NCBI GenBank assembly: GCA_021779855.1
Contig: JAJXZW010000002.1
Coordinates: 1-64,000 of the forward strand
Reading direction: 5' to 3'
Length of the DNA: 64,000 nt
Origin: Actinomycetes bacterium
Lineage (GTDB): Bacteria; Actinomycetota; Acidimicrobiia; Acidimicrobiales; RAAP-2
The notes beneath the pieces are model-generated. The model was not told where the DNA came from and did no database searches. It worked only from the letters and a program-made list of their open reading frames with translations. The number at the start of each line of letters is the position of its first letter. Positions within the stretch are counted from its first letter, which is position 1. The position numbers were made by a program, and so were the translations under genes. This document shows, piece by piece, positions 1 to 7,036 of the stretch.

Positions 1-705
1 GCACAACGTCGGCGAGTGGCGCTTGGCGAGTGAGGCGATGACGGTGTCGTGATCTTTCACCTCGGCGTTGAGGAACTCCCAGCGCTTGGCCAGAGCCCTG
101 AGGGCGTGCTTCGACGCCGAGATCTGGTCATCGATCACGCCGGGACGAAAGCCCGAGCACCGTTGGATCAGCGCCTTGTCACGGAGCGTGTTGAGCTGCT
201 CTCGCAACTCGGGTGGCGTATTCACGACGACTGCTTTGAGGGCGATGATCGCGCTGGTGCGGTTCTTGCAGGCGATGTCACGCGCCACCTTGATCTTGCG
301 AATCATCTCGACCGCCCCATCGGCGCTCTTGGGGATCGCCGTCGCGGTGCCGGCGAGCACGCTGCGAGCCGCCAGCTCGGCGTCCAAGGTGTCGCTCTTG
401 CCGTTGGCACGACGAGCCCGACGATCACCACGGTTCACCTCGATCACCCGCAGACCTTGGCGGCGCAGGTGACTCGCGAGGCCGACGCCGTAGCTGCCGG
501 TGCCCTCGACGCCGAAAGCGACCGGTCGACCCAGGGACTTCGCCCAGCGCTCAAGCTCGCCGTAGCCGGCCGCGTCGGCGGGGACTCGGACGTCGCCGAG
601 ACGTTGACCCTCGATGTCCACGGTGACCGCTACGTGGACGTATTTGTGAGTGTCGACACCCACGACGACCTTGCTCGACGGTTCTGGTGGTGAGATGCTG
701 GCCAT
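1..705 (-). CDS. IS110-family transposase (RuvC-like DEDD recombinase), C-terminus cut by window edge
   Basis: This open frame is missing from the ORF track because it runs off the left edge. Read from the ATG at 705, it gives 235 residues beginning MASISPPEPSSKVVVGVDTHK. The VVGVDTHKYVHVAV block and the later FGVEGTGSYG and DTLDAELAA segments are the DEDD (RuvC-like) catalytic domain of IS110/IS1111 recombinases. A strong AAGGAG lies 7 bases before the ATG. The C-terminal transposase_20 domain with the catalytic serine should lie to the left of base 1. The family moves through circular intermediates and lacks classical long inverted repeats. Nothing in the visible part is broken. The + strand ORFs at 49 and 68 are shadows of it. 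Confidence 0.9.
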   Translation of the reverse strand, partial: MASISPPEPSSKVVVGVDTHKYVHVAVTVDIEGQRLGDVRVPADAAGYGELERWAKSLGRPVAFGVEGTGSYGVGLASHLRRQGLRVIEVNRGDRRARRANGKSDTLDAELAARSVLAGTATAIPKSADGAVEMIRKIKVARDIACKNRTSAIIALKAVVVNTPPELREQLNTLRDKALIQRCSGFRPGVIDDQISASKHALRALAKRWEFLNAEVKDHDTVIASLAKRHSPTLC

Positions 706-920
706 GACTGTTCTCCTTGAACGGTTGGTGCCAGCGGGTCGAGTGGGCGGACAGGACTGTGAAGAGTCAGAAGACGAAAGGCCCCTATTGGGTCACTCCC
801 GCCCGACTCGCTGGCGTCGGCATTGATCGTCGCCTGGCCGGGACCGACAGATCAACGCCAAGGCACATCGGCCAGTCGTAAGCACGAGTCAGGTCCCGGT
901 CGGGCGACCTCCCCAGTTAA
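706..920 (-). other. Non-coding leader of the IS110 element, candidate bridge-RNA locus
   Basis: There is no plausible gene in these 215 bases. In IS110-group elements the non-coding end upstream of the recombinase encodes the structured bridge RNA that pairs with target and donor DNA. The position, orientation and length of this segment fit that arrangement. Self-complementary patches such as CGACCGGGACC and GGTCCCGGCC on the minus strand are compatible with an RNA fold, but I have not folded it. The assignment rests on family knowledge and placement, not on a recognised sequence motif. Confidence 0.35.
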
Positions 921-923
921 CTC

Positions 924-1581
924 ACAGTCGAACGCGTCGCCGACCGATCCGAAGGAGGGCATCAGCCCGGCTGACCTCACCCGCTCGATGAAGGACCACG
1001 ACGTGAACTGGACCCCGTGGTCAACGTGGACGATGCCACCGCGGCGAACCTTGCGCTGCGTGATGGCCCTGTCGAGGGCGTTCACGACGAGCTGACGCCT
1101 GGACGGAGTCGATGGACCAGCCCACGATTCTCCGGCTGCACGTGTCCATGACGCAGCAGCAGAAGACCTTTCGCTCGCGCGTGCGATGTTCCGTGATGTC
1201 GCTGACCCAGAGCTCGTCGAGAGCGCTGCGGGCGAACTGGCGCTCGACGAGGTCGTCGCTCGTGGGGATGCCCTTGATGCGCTTGACCTTCGCCGGGCCC
1301 GGAAGTCCAGCAATCCCCGCGTTGTGCATGAGGATCCCGACCAGGTTGACGCTGACCTCGATGCCGCGGCCCTTGGTCAGCTCGGCGTGGACACGCCGAG
1401 ATCCGTAGGTGCCGCGCGAGGCGACGTGGACCTCTCGAATGAGAGCCGTCAGCCACTCGCGACGCATCATGGTGGGCGACATCGGTCGGTTGCGATAGGC
1501 GTAGTAGCCCGGGGAGGAGACGTTGAGCACCCGACAGCACTGCTGGACGCTGAACCCGGCGTCGACCAGGATGTCGATCAC
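924..1581 (-). pseudogene. IS3-family transposase OrfB, frameshifted and truncated
   Basis: The frame starting MIDILVDAGFSVQQCCRVLNVSS carries the N-terminal HTH_21 region and the start of the rve integrase domain, with the first catalytic Asp in DELWVSDITEH. Near 1090-1097 the frame breaks after WSIDSVQA. Homology resumes in the other minus frame as QLVVNALDRAIT and IVHVDHGVQFTSW, which holds the second Asp. Similarity then stops after GSVGDAFD, so the final catalytic Glu and the C-terminus are absent and replaced by the IS110 leader. The gene cannot make an active transposase. Its ATG overlaps the stop of orfA, as in the two-frame layout of IS3 elements. Confidence 0.85.
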
Positions 1582-1886
1582 CGGGTGGACCCTTGTGGGC
1601 GGCGGGATCCCTCTCCCAGCAGTTCGTTCGCGCGTCGCAGGATCTCGACCTCGGCCTCGAGTTCGCGGATCCTCTTCCTCGCCCGGCGAAGGTCCCTCGA
1701 CTCGGTCGTCGTGCGGCCAGGAACCAACCCCCGGTCGACCTTGTCCTGCTTGACCCAGTTGTAGAGCGTCGTCTGGGTGACGCCGAGATCACTGGCGGTC
1801 TTGGCGACGCTCTGACCGGCCTCGACGAGAGCAATCGCTCGTCGACGAAACTCGGAGGGATACGCGGTGGGCATTGGTTGAGCCAT
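1578..1886 (-). CDS. IS3-family transposase OrfA (HTH_Tnp_1)
   Basis: A 102-residue protein with an N-terminal helix-turn-helix (YPSEFRRRAIALVEAGQSVA, then DLGVTQTTLYNWVKQ) and a C-terminal heptad-rich coiled coil (RDLRRARKRIRELEAEVEIL). This is the usual OrfA layout for DNA binding and oligomerisation. The internal ATG at 1874 (MPTAYPSEF) is an equally good start because family members usually begin there. The stop overlaps the ATG of OrfB by four bases. OrfA itself looks intact, but the element is dead because OrfB is broken. Confidence 0.85.
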   Translation of the reverse strand: MAQPMPTAYPSEFRRRAIALVEAGQSVAKTASDLGVTQTTLYNWVKQDKVDRGLVPGRTTTESRDLRRARKRIRELEAEVEILRRANELLGEGSRRPQGSTR

Positions 1887-1914
1887 TCATCAAGGCCCGA
1901 ACTCAACAAGTGAA

Positions 1915-1940
1915 GTGGAAACCATTCCTGGGGCAGGTCA
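1915..1940 (-). repeat. Possible left terminal inverted repeat of the IS3 element
   Basis: The minus strand reads TGACCTGCCCCAGGAATGG from 1940 inward, 54 bases ahead of the first OrfA start. IS3 termini usually begin with TG and sit about this far from orfA. The partner repeat is lost, so the boundary cannot be confirmed by comparison within this window. Confidence 0.35.
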
Positions 1941-2124
1941 AGATGTCAACTAAAGCGACAGCAGTCCCGCCCGCCCCTCGCCCTCTGGCGTTTCCATCGG
2001 CGCGGAACGGAAATCTGGACCCACACTCGCAGTGTAACGAGCAGCAGCTTGATGCTTGCCGACGGCTCATCTAGGGTATCCACACCACGAACGACGCCCC
2101 GCAGGCGTGGATGAAGGTTCTGAC

Positions 2125-3627
2125 GTGTACGCACACGAGATGCGAATCCAAGGTTTCCGCTCGATCTCTCTCATCGACCCGATACCACTCGGACCGATAA
2201 CAGTTTTCGTCGGACCGAACAATTCTGGAAAGAGCGCGATTCTCCGTGCCCTCACGATGCTCCAGGAGCCAGTCGCCTTTAACACCGAGGACTACCACCA
2301 CGGCTCGGATCCAGACTTCGCCGTCGAACTGAAAGTGTCAAAGGAGAACGCGTTTCCAGTCCTTCGACTTAAGGACTCCCCCGACGGCACTGTTGTCACC
2401 ATAACAACGACAAACAACAGAAACAGGATTAGGACATTTCGCACCCTGTCAACGGAGGGCCAGGAGCAAGAGATCCCTCGCTTCGGCCCAACACGGAGTG
2501 AAGCGCTCATGGCTGGGTATTTCCACGACCGCCGCACCTTGAATTTCAATCCTTCGGTTAACGGGGCGATTGAGCAGACAATCGCTGGGGGCGACTACAA
2601 CCTCACCTCACGAATTGACGGAGCAATGTCCGGCCCCTCAGGAACTGTCTACCGTGAGCTCTGCCGCCGCGTCTTCGGAGTAGAAGTTGGGACGATATTC
2701 CAAAGCGACGGGAAGAACCCCGGCAGAACAATCGCAGACGAATTTGATGTATCGCTCTTGAGAATGGGTGAAGGCATTCGCAACTCGGTCGACATCCTTC
2801 AGGAACTATCTCGAAACAGAAACCATATCTACCTTATTGAAGAGCCGGAGTCGAATCTCCATCCTTCGGCTCTGAGGGAGTTTCTCCGCGTGCTCATTGA
2901 GTATTCCGGATCGAACCAATTCATTGTTTCAACACACTCCGACGTCGTAGTCAGGTATTTGGGATCAGAGGACTCCACCAAGATCCACCGCGTATCCCTC
3001 GACCAACTCTCGGTCGTGCCCCACACGGTTGTCGTACCATCATTAGACACCTTCGAGCGACGCGAAGCATTGGAGGATCTTGGCTTTCACTCCGAGCTGC
3101 CCATGGCGTGGATCGTCTTCGAAGAGAGTTCCGCCGAATCCGTCATTCGCGACTTTCTCATTCCCCAATTCTGTCCCCAACTTGCGGCCGTCCAAACCAT
3201 TTCTTGTGGTGGGTTACGAAAGGTTCGCGCACTAGTTGAAGATCTCGGCCGCACGATTCTGTGCCTATACGTGGCGCGCACAGGGGTGCCCGTATGGACA
3301 ATTGTCGATGGTGGCGAAGAGGAGGCGACAGTCGTACAACAGCTTCAAAGGGACTTCGCACAATTCGGCATCCATAAATTCATTCAGTGGAAGGCTCACG
3401 ACTTTGAGGAGTACCTACCAGCGAGATTCGCTGAAAACGTCAATCGGGTCAGGACCGAAGCCGATTCGACTAAGAGGCGAGAATTGAAGGGAGAGTTGAT
3501 TCACCAAGTACTTGACTGGGCGCTGGGCAACGTACCCGAGGCGCGGAGTGAGTTCCAGGAGTCAGCGACTGAGGTGCTCCTGGTACTGAGCGAGATTGCA
3601 GGCTCGCTAAGGCTCATTGAACCGTGA
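2125..3627 (+). CDS. OLD-like AAA/ABC-class ATPase with atypical TOPRIM-like C-terminus
   Basis: About 500 residues. The N-terminal ABC-type ATPase has Walker A GPNNSGKSA (about residues 30-38), a signature-like LLRMGEGIRNSV, Walker B with catalytic Glu in IYLIEEPESNLHP (about 235-246) and a switch His in STHSD. This is the RecF/OLD architecture. The C-terminal third resembles a TOPRIM fold, with an acidic strand FEESSAES (about 332-339) and IVDGGEEE (about 393-400), but the second Asp of the canonical DxD is replaced by Gly. OLD-family proteins are ATP-dependent nucleases, and several act in phage defence. The chosen GTG at 2125 has an upstream AAGG; the ATG at 2140 is an alternative. No helicase (GajB-like) partner follows, so it appears solitary. 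Base composition is clearly lower in G+C than the core genes (28 of 60 in bases 2401-2460), which points to transfer. Confidence 0.8.
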   Translation: MYAHEMRIQGFRSISLIDPIPLGPITVFVGPNNSGKSAILRALTMLQEPVAFNTEDYHHGSDPDFAVELKVSKENAFPVLRLKDSPDGTVVTITTTNNRNRIRTFRTLSTEGQEQEIPRFGPTRSEALMAGYFHDRRTLNFNPSVNGAIEQTIAGGDYNLTSRIDGAMSGPSGTVYRELCRRVFGVEVGTIFQSDGKNPGRTIADEFDVSLLRMGEGIRNSVDILQELSRNRNHIYLIEEPESNLHPSALREFLRVLIEYSGSNQFIVSTHSDVVVRYLGSEDSTKIHRVSLDQLSVVPHTVVVPSLDTFERREALEDLGFHSELPMAWIVFEESSAESVIRDFLIPQFCPQLAAVQTISCGGLRKVRALVEDLGRTILCLYVARTGVPVWTIVDGGEEEATVVQQLQRDFAQFGIHKFIQWKAHDFEEYLPARFAENVNRVRTEADSTKRRELKGELIHQVLDWALGNVPEARSEFQESATEVLLVLSEIAGSLRLIEP

Positions 3628-3774
3628 ACCAGGCGGCTCTCGTGCAGTTGGAGGGTGCTGCGATAGAGAGTGCGCACTCTCCCACAACGCGAAACGAGTG
3701 CCACCGTCAGACGTGAGAGTGGTAAGTTGCGCTTGCCACCGAGTCCGCAATCCCTCAATGTGAGGAGTCCCACC

Positions 3775-3981
3775 TTGCAGTTGGTGCTCGTCAACTCAGA
3801 AGACGACAGAGAGCACGTCCACTATCGGCGAGACGGCGCACGGACTGATGACCATGAGGGGGTGACTTGGTGCGGTTTAGCTGTCACTGAAAATGCCCAA
3901 AGGGAGGGGCCTCTCTGCGGGAGGTGCGACACTGCGAGTGCCCTCAGTACATACACGAAGGCGGGTAACCCAAGGGCCTAG
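3775..3981 (+). CDS. Small Cys/His-containing hypothetical protein
   Basis: A 68-residue frame from the TTG at 3775, chosen because GAGGAG lies seven bases upstream. The core EHVHYRRDGARTD is followed by VTWCGLAV and PLCGRCDTA, a spaced Cys and CxxC pattern like the short zinc-ribbon proteins common in actinobacterial accessory DNA. It lies 147 bases after the OLD-like gene on the same strand and could share its transcript. I do not recognise the family. The track's longer version from 3670 has no ribosome binding site. It may also be a chance ORF. Confidence 0.4.
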   Translation: MQLVLVNSEDDREHVHYRRDGARTDDHEGVTWCGLAVTENAQREGPLCGRCDTASALSTYTKAGNPRA

Positions 3982-4080
3982 AGGCGACGAATCCGCTCCG
4001 ACAAAGGTGTCACCTGGCGACAGGGTGGCGATGTAATGGCAAGCCCTTGTGGCGACGTCGTCCCGCGATCAACCCCGGCT

Positions 4081-4140
4081 GCTCTTCGCTGAGCCCTCTG
4101 TCTCCAATCGCAGATTCTCCACTCGGAGTTTGCGAAGAGC
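4081..4140. repeat. Perfect 9-bp inverted repeat, 42-base spacer
   Basis: GCTCTTCGC at 4081-4089 is the exact reverse complement of GCGAAGAGC at 4132-4140. After one mismatch the arms continue for two more pairs. It abuts the left copy of the long direct repeat. It could form a cruciform or an RNA stem, or be the end of a small mobile element; there is no T-tract. Confidence 0.5.
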
Positions 4141-4142
4141 CG

Positions 4143-4222
4143 CTTTCCGACACCAACAGCGCGGAGTTATCCCGCGAGCCGCCAGTGCGTGGTAGTGGAC
4201 CCGTCTACTCGCGTCTCCGGCA
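4143..4222 (+). repeat. Diverged direct repeat, left copy
   Basis: Aligned by eye without gaps to 4909-4988 at a constant offset of 766 bases, about 56 of 80 positions match. The best-kept blocks are TCCGACACCAACAG and GCGTCTCCG. The copy also holds the small hairpin CGCGG-AGTTATC-CCGCG. Together the copies bracket one orphan gene. Confidence 0.6.
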
Positions 4223-4337
4223 GTGACAACCCGAAGCCGTGCTTCGTGAACTCCGACTTATGCTGACGCCCCATCGAGGTCCGCGCTCCGCACGATGTGC
4301 TGTGGGTGCGGCCGACTACTCCAACTCAATCGCCTAG

Positions 4338-4748
4338 TCATTCGGTGCTTGAACGCAGACCCACCAGCGCAGCTTCGAGTGCTTGTCGAACGCTTGCCGC
4401 ACGACTGAATGTCACAAAGTGGAACACTTCATCGGGATTAGTGCAGGCAACACGCACGTACATTTCGTCTGCCTTTCGCTTGTTATGGATGGCGTTGGCG
4501 AGAGAGCCGGCCGGACCAGCGATGAGCCACCAAGCCAGACGGCCCGAGTCTCGTGTCCGATCCGGTTCTACGAGGCCATAGGCGATAGAACGAACGGACT
4601 CCCATTCGATGCGCAGTTCACCTCGTCCATTCGTCCACACAAGGCCCTGACTGGAAACGACTAGCGGACCGCGACTACCTGGAGCACCTTCCAGCTTCAC
4701 CTCAAATATTCGACTTGTCGGCAACGTCCGCCACCAAGGTGTTGTCAC
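4338..4748 (-). CDS. Orphan hypothetical protein between direct repeats
   Basis: From the GTG at 4748 this gives 136 residues starting VTTPWWRTLPTSRIFEVKLE. The sequence is well mixed and alternates short strands with a final helix (SRAASVRQALEAALVGL), as in a compact PH-like or beta-sandwich fold, but I recognise no family. GTG 4748 is preferred over the track's 4793 because CATAAT, a good -10 element, lies six bases upstream. That would make the mRNA leaderless, like many genes in this window. It has no ribosome binding site and no neighbour in the same operon. It is flanked by two diverged direct repeats. Confidence 0.5.
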   Translation of the reverse strand: MTTPWWRTLPTSRIFEVKLEGAPGSRGPLVVSSQGLVWTNGRGELRIEWESVRSIAYGLVEPDRTRDSGRLAWWLIAGPAGSLANAIHNKRKADEMYVRVACTNPDEVFHFVTFSRAASVRQALEAALVGLRSSTE

Positions 4749-4754
4749 ACGAGC

Positions 4755-4760
4755 ATTATG
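4755..4760 (-). promoter_or_regulatory. -10 box of the orphan gene at 4338-4748
   Basis: The minus strand reads CATAAT, six bases ahead of the GTG at 4748. No clear -35 is visible. The spacing predicts transcription starting at or next to the start codon. Confidence 0.4.
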
Positions 4761-4908
4761 ACTCTGGGACTGGCAACCTGGCAATGCTGGCACTGGCTGG
4801 TCAGCGCCTTCATCGCTGGCTGAGGGTCGTTTTGTCGGGCCCCTGTTGCATGTGGCCCTTTTTCAATCAGTCAGTCGCCAGTGCGAAGTGGCAGACTTAT
4901 CGTTTCGC

Positions 4909-4988
4909 GTCTCCGCCACCAACAGGGTGAGGTTATCTAGCACGCGGCCAGGGGGTTGTTGCGGAATCGTCACCGTGCGTCTCCGACA
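4909..4988 (+). repeat. Diverged direct repeat, right copy
   Basis: Partner of 4143-4222 at a fixed offset of 766 bases (about 70 percent identity counted by eye). It contains TCCGCCACCAACAG and, 65 bases on, GCGTCTCCG. A further shared word, TGCGAAG, precedes both copies at a spacing that differs by 15 bases. Confidence 0.6.
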
Positions 4989-5534
4989 CCATGCAGTGGG
5001 AAGGATTCCACGAATCCGCGCCCTCGGGAGCGGCTCCCCGACACGGGAGTCGGGTTCGCGGCGGGCACCACCTGGCCGAAGCGGGCGCTCGATTCCGATC
5101 CCGACACGGATCGCTTGTACGGGGTGCACTGCGGGTGCGGCGCTTCGGCCGGCTGTAGCATCGCCAACGTGGCCCTTGACACTGGCCAGACCGCCCCACT
5201 CCACGACGATGAGAGCTGGGGGGCGGTGGCACCCGTCGTCCGAGTGGAGCGAAGCGTCCGCCGTGTCGGCCGCTGCCCCGACAGCCGGTATCCGCTCGAC
5301 ACCCAGTTCGGTCCGCCGGGTGCCGGGTACGGCATCGCCGACGGCGACATCCACCAGCCACCCGAAGTCAGCGGTCACGACACCGAGGCGCTCCACCTGC
5401 CCGTCAAAGGGGACCACCACACCCCACTAACACCGCCGGGAACCGGTGCCGCGGCCCGACTGGCCCGGCGCGCGTCGGGCGCCGCCAGCGTCGGGCGCGA
5501 CGGCGCACATGTGCACAGCGAAAGAGGAGTCATC
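4989..5534. other. Stretch without a convincing gene
   Basis: Open frames on both strands (4956..5759 +, 4863..5420 -) run through here, as expected in high-GC DNA. None shows a recognisable domain or start site. The + frame matters only for its tail, which is the DUF2892 remnant. This may be decayed sulfur-metabolism DNA upstream of the flavoprotein gene, but nothing proves it. Confidence 0.5.
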
Positions 5535-5759
5535 ATGACAAACCAATCGTGGCCGCTCAAACGGGTGCTGTTCGCCTTGGCCGGCACGGTAATCCGGGCC
5601 AGCCTGGGCCCCGAGCGCCGCTCATCTCGCCGGCGGCTCGCCAGCGGGACGCTCGGCGTCAGCCCGATGCGGTACTCACGTACCGGGTGGTGCCCGGCCG
5701 GCCTGCTGCCCCGCCCCCTCGGGCTCCGCCCGACATGCGAGCCGGGAGTCGTGCGGTGA
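5535..5759 (+). CDS. DUF2892 (YgaP-type) small membrane protein, centre degenerate
   Basis: From ATG 5535, preceded by AAGAGGAG, the frame reads MTNQSWPLKRVLFALAGTV, the typical beginning of DUF2892 membrane proteins. It ends TGWCPAGLLPRPLGLRPTCE, which resembles the conserved TGWCP C-terminal motif. The middle, where the family has its transmembrane hairpin, is unusually Arg/Ser-rich, which suggests compensating frameshifts or decay. The stop overlaps the GTG of the next gene in GTGA, so the two are translationally coupled. DUF2892 proteins commonly accompany rhodaneses and sulfide oxidation genes, which fits the neighbour. Confidence 0.5.
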   Translation: MTNQSWPLKRVLFALAGTVIRASLGPERRSSRRRLASGTLGVSPMRYSRTGWCPAGLLPRPLGLRPTCEPGVVR

Positions 5760-7036
5760 GCGGCCCCGCTCGTGCGAGGGTGGTGGTGCTCGGCAGCAGC
5801 TTCGCCGGGCTTACTACCGCCCGGTTCATCCGGGCCCGCTGCGGCGACGCCGTCGACCTCACCGTGGTGGACCGCAACCCGTACCTGATCTTTGTGCCCA
5901 ACATCCCGATGGAGGTCTTCGCCAATCACGATCCGCTCGTGTCAATGCACATGGAGACGGTCCGCTTCCACGACCACGACGGCAACAGGTTCTTCAACGC
6001 CGCGGTCACCGCCATCGATCCGGACCACAAGACGGTGAGTTTCGTGCCGACCGACCGGGCGGGATCGGCGTCCGAGACCATCGGCTACGACTACCTGGTG
6101 ATCGCCCTCGGCAACCAGCTGGCCTACGACCGCATTGACGGCTTCGGAGAATACGGCGATACCGTGTCGAGCGGGTACTACGGCGACAAACTGCGCCGCA
6201 AGTTGCACCACGGCTACCGGGGCGGGCCAATCGCTATCGGTTCGGCCCACTTCCATCAAGGCCTCGAGCGAAAGCCCGACTGGATGCCGGTCGCCGCTGC
6301 GGCCTGCGAAGGTCCGCCCTTGGAGTTGGCGCTGTCGATGGCCCACTGGCTCGAGGAGCGCCAGATGGGCGACGCTCGGAAGGTCATCTTGTTCACGCCG
6401 GGCAAGGTCATCGCCGAGGACGCCGGCGAGGCGATCGTCACCGAGTTCTTGGATCTCGCGACCTCGATGGGCTTTGGCTACAAGGCCGGCACCGAGGACG
6501 TCGTTCGCGTCGGCGCCGACGGGATCGACCTGGCGAACGGGGAGAGCATCGAAGCCGAGATCAAGATCGTGCTGCCCGACTGGGTGCCCCACGCCTTCCT
6601 CCGAGAACTGCCGATCACCGACGAGCAAGGGTTCGTGGTTACCGGCACCGACATGGCTAACCCGGACCACCCCGAGATCTTCGCGGTGGGTGACGCGGCC
6701 GCGCTCACCGTGCCCAAGCTAGGCTCGCTCGGCCATCAGCAGGCCGAGATCGTCGCCCGGCACATCGCCGCGGCCGTCGGCCGCCTCGACGGGGACAAGA
6801 TCGGTGATCGCTACCGGCCGGAGGTCGTCTGCTTCGGTGACATGGGTGGCCACAAGGGGTTTTACATCCACTCGGACACCTGGTACGGGGGCAAGACCAG
6901 TGTGTTCAAGATGGGCTACGCGCCCTGGGCGATGAAGATGGCGTTCAAGGAGATGTACTTCCGCTCCGGCGGCAGACCCGCGTCGTGGGGCGAGCCCGCC
7001 GCCGAGGCGACCATGGACCATCTACCCCTGCCGTGA
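5756..7036 (+). CDS. Sulfide:quinone oxidoreductase-like FAD protein
   Basis: About 426 residues, the usual SQR length. The N-terminal FAD-binding Rossmann motif is VVVLGSSFAGLTTARF, a mid-protein YDYLVIALGNQ follows, and a C-terminal FAVGDAAAL motif binds the flavin. Cysteines in AAACEGPPLELAL and EVVCFGDMGG lie where SQR proteins carry redox-active Cys, so sulfide oxidation feeding electrons to membrane quinone is the best guess. A type II NADH dehydrogenase-like role is the alternative. The GTG at 5756 is chosen because GGGAG lies seven bases upstream and because it overlaps the DUF2892 stop. The in-frame ATG at 5735 is possible. Confidence 0.8.
   Translation: MSGPARARVVVLGSSFAGLTTARFIRARCGDAVDLTVVDRNPYLIFVPNIPMEVFANHDPLVSMHMETVRFHDHDGNRFFNAAVTAIDPDHKTVSFVPTDRAGSASETIGYDYLVIALGNQLAYDRIDGFGEYGDTVSSGYYGDKLRRKLHHGYRGGPIAIGSAHFHQGLERKPDWMPVAAAACEGPPLELALSMAHWLEERQMGDARKVILFTPGKVIAEDAGEAIVTEFLDLATSMGFGYKAGTEDVVRVGADGIDLANGESIEAEIKIVLPDWVPHAFLRELPITDEQGFVVTGTDMANPDHPEIFAVGDAAALTVPKLGSLGHQQAEIVARHIAAAVGRLDGDKIGDRYRPEVVCFGDMGGHKGFYIHSDTWYGGKTSVFKMGYAPWAMKMAFKEMYFRSGGRPASWGEPAAEATMDHLPLP

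Larger units (their letters stand above)
1..920 (-). mobile_element. IS110-family insertion sequence, partial
   Basis: The recombinase gene plus about 200 bases of non-coding leader up to the point where recognisable IS3 OrfB sequence begins (about 920-925). The leader end is the left end of the element in IS110 nomenclature. The exact boundary is not defined by repeats I can see, and the other end lies outside the window. Confidence 0.6.
924..1940 (-). mobile_element. IS3-family insertion sequence, decayed
   Basis: OrfA plus the broken OrfB form the left two thirds of an IS3-family element. Its 3' third and right inverted repeat are missing where the IS110 leader begins. The left end is probably near 1940, where the minus strand reads TGACCTGCCCC, consistent with TG-initiated IS3 ends. 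Confidence 0.7.
3982..4337. other. Gene-free stretch with inverted and direct repeats
   Basis: No convincing coding frame. It contains the 9-bp inverted repeat at 4081/4132 and the left copy of the 80-bp direct repeat at 4143, both listed separately. Confidence 0.5.

Noticed and set aside
49-693. 214-residue + strand ORF at the left edge
   Set aside because: It is the complement of the IS110 transposase, whose minus frame has clear DEDD motifs and a ribosome binding site.
4143-4988. Integron attC sites
   Set aside because: The repeats lack the RYYYAAC/GTTRRRY core pair and no integron integrase is present.
4956-5759. 267-residue + strand ORF
   Set aside because: Only its last 74 codons (from 5535) resemble a protein family; the rest has no start signal and no domain, and a competing frame is open on the other strand.
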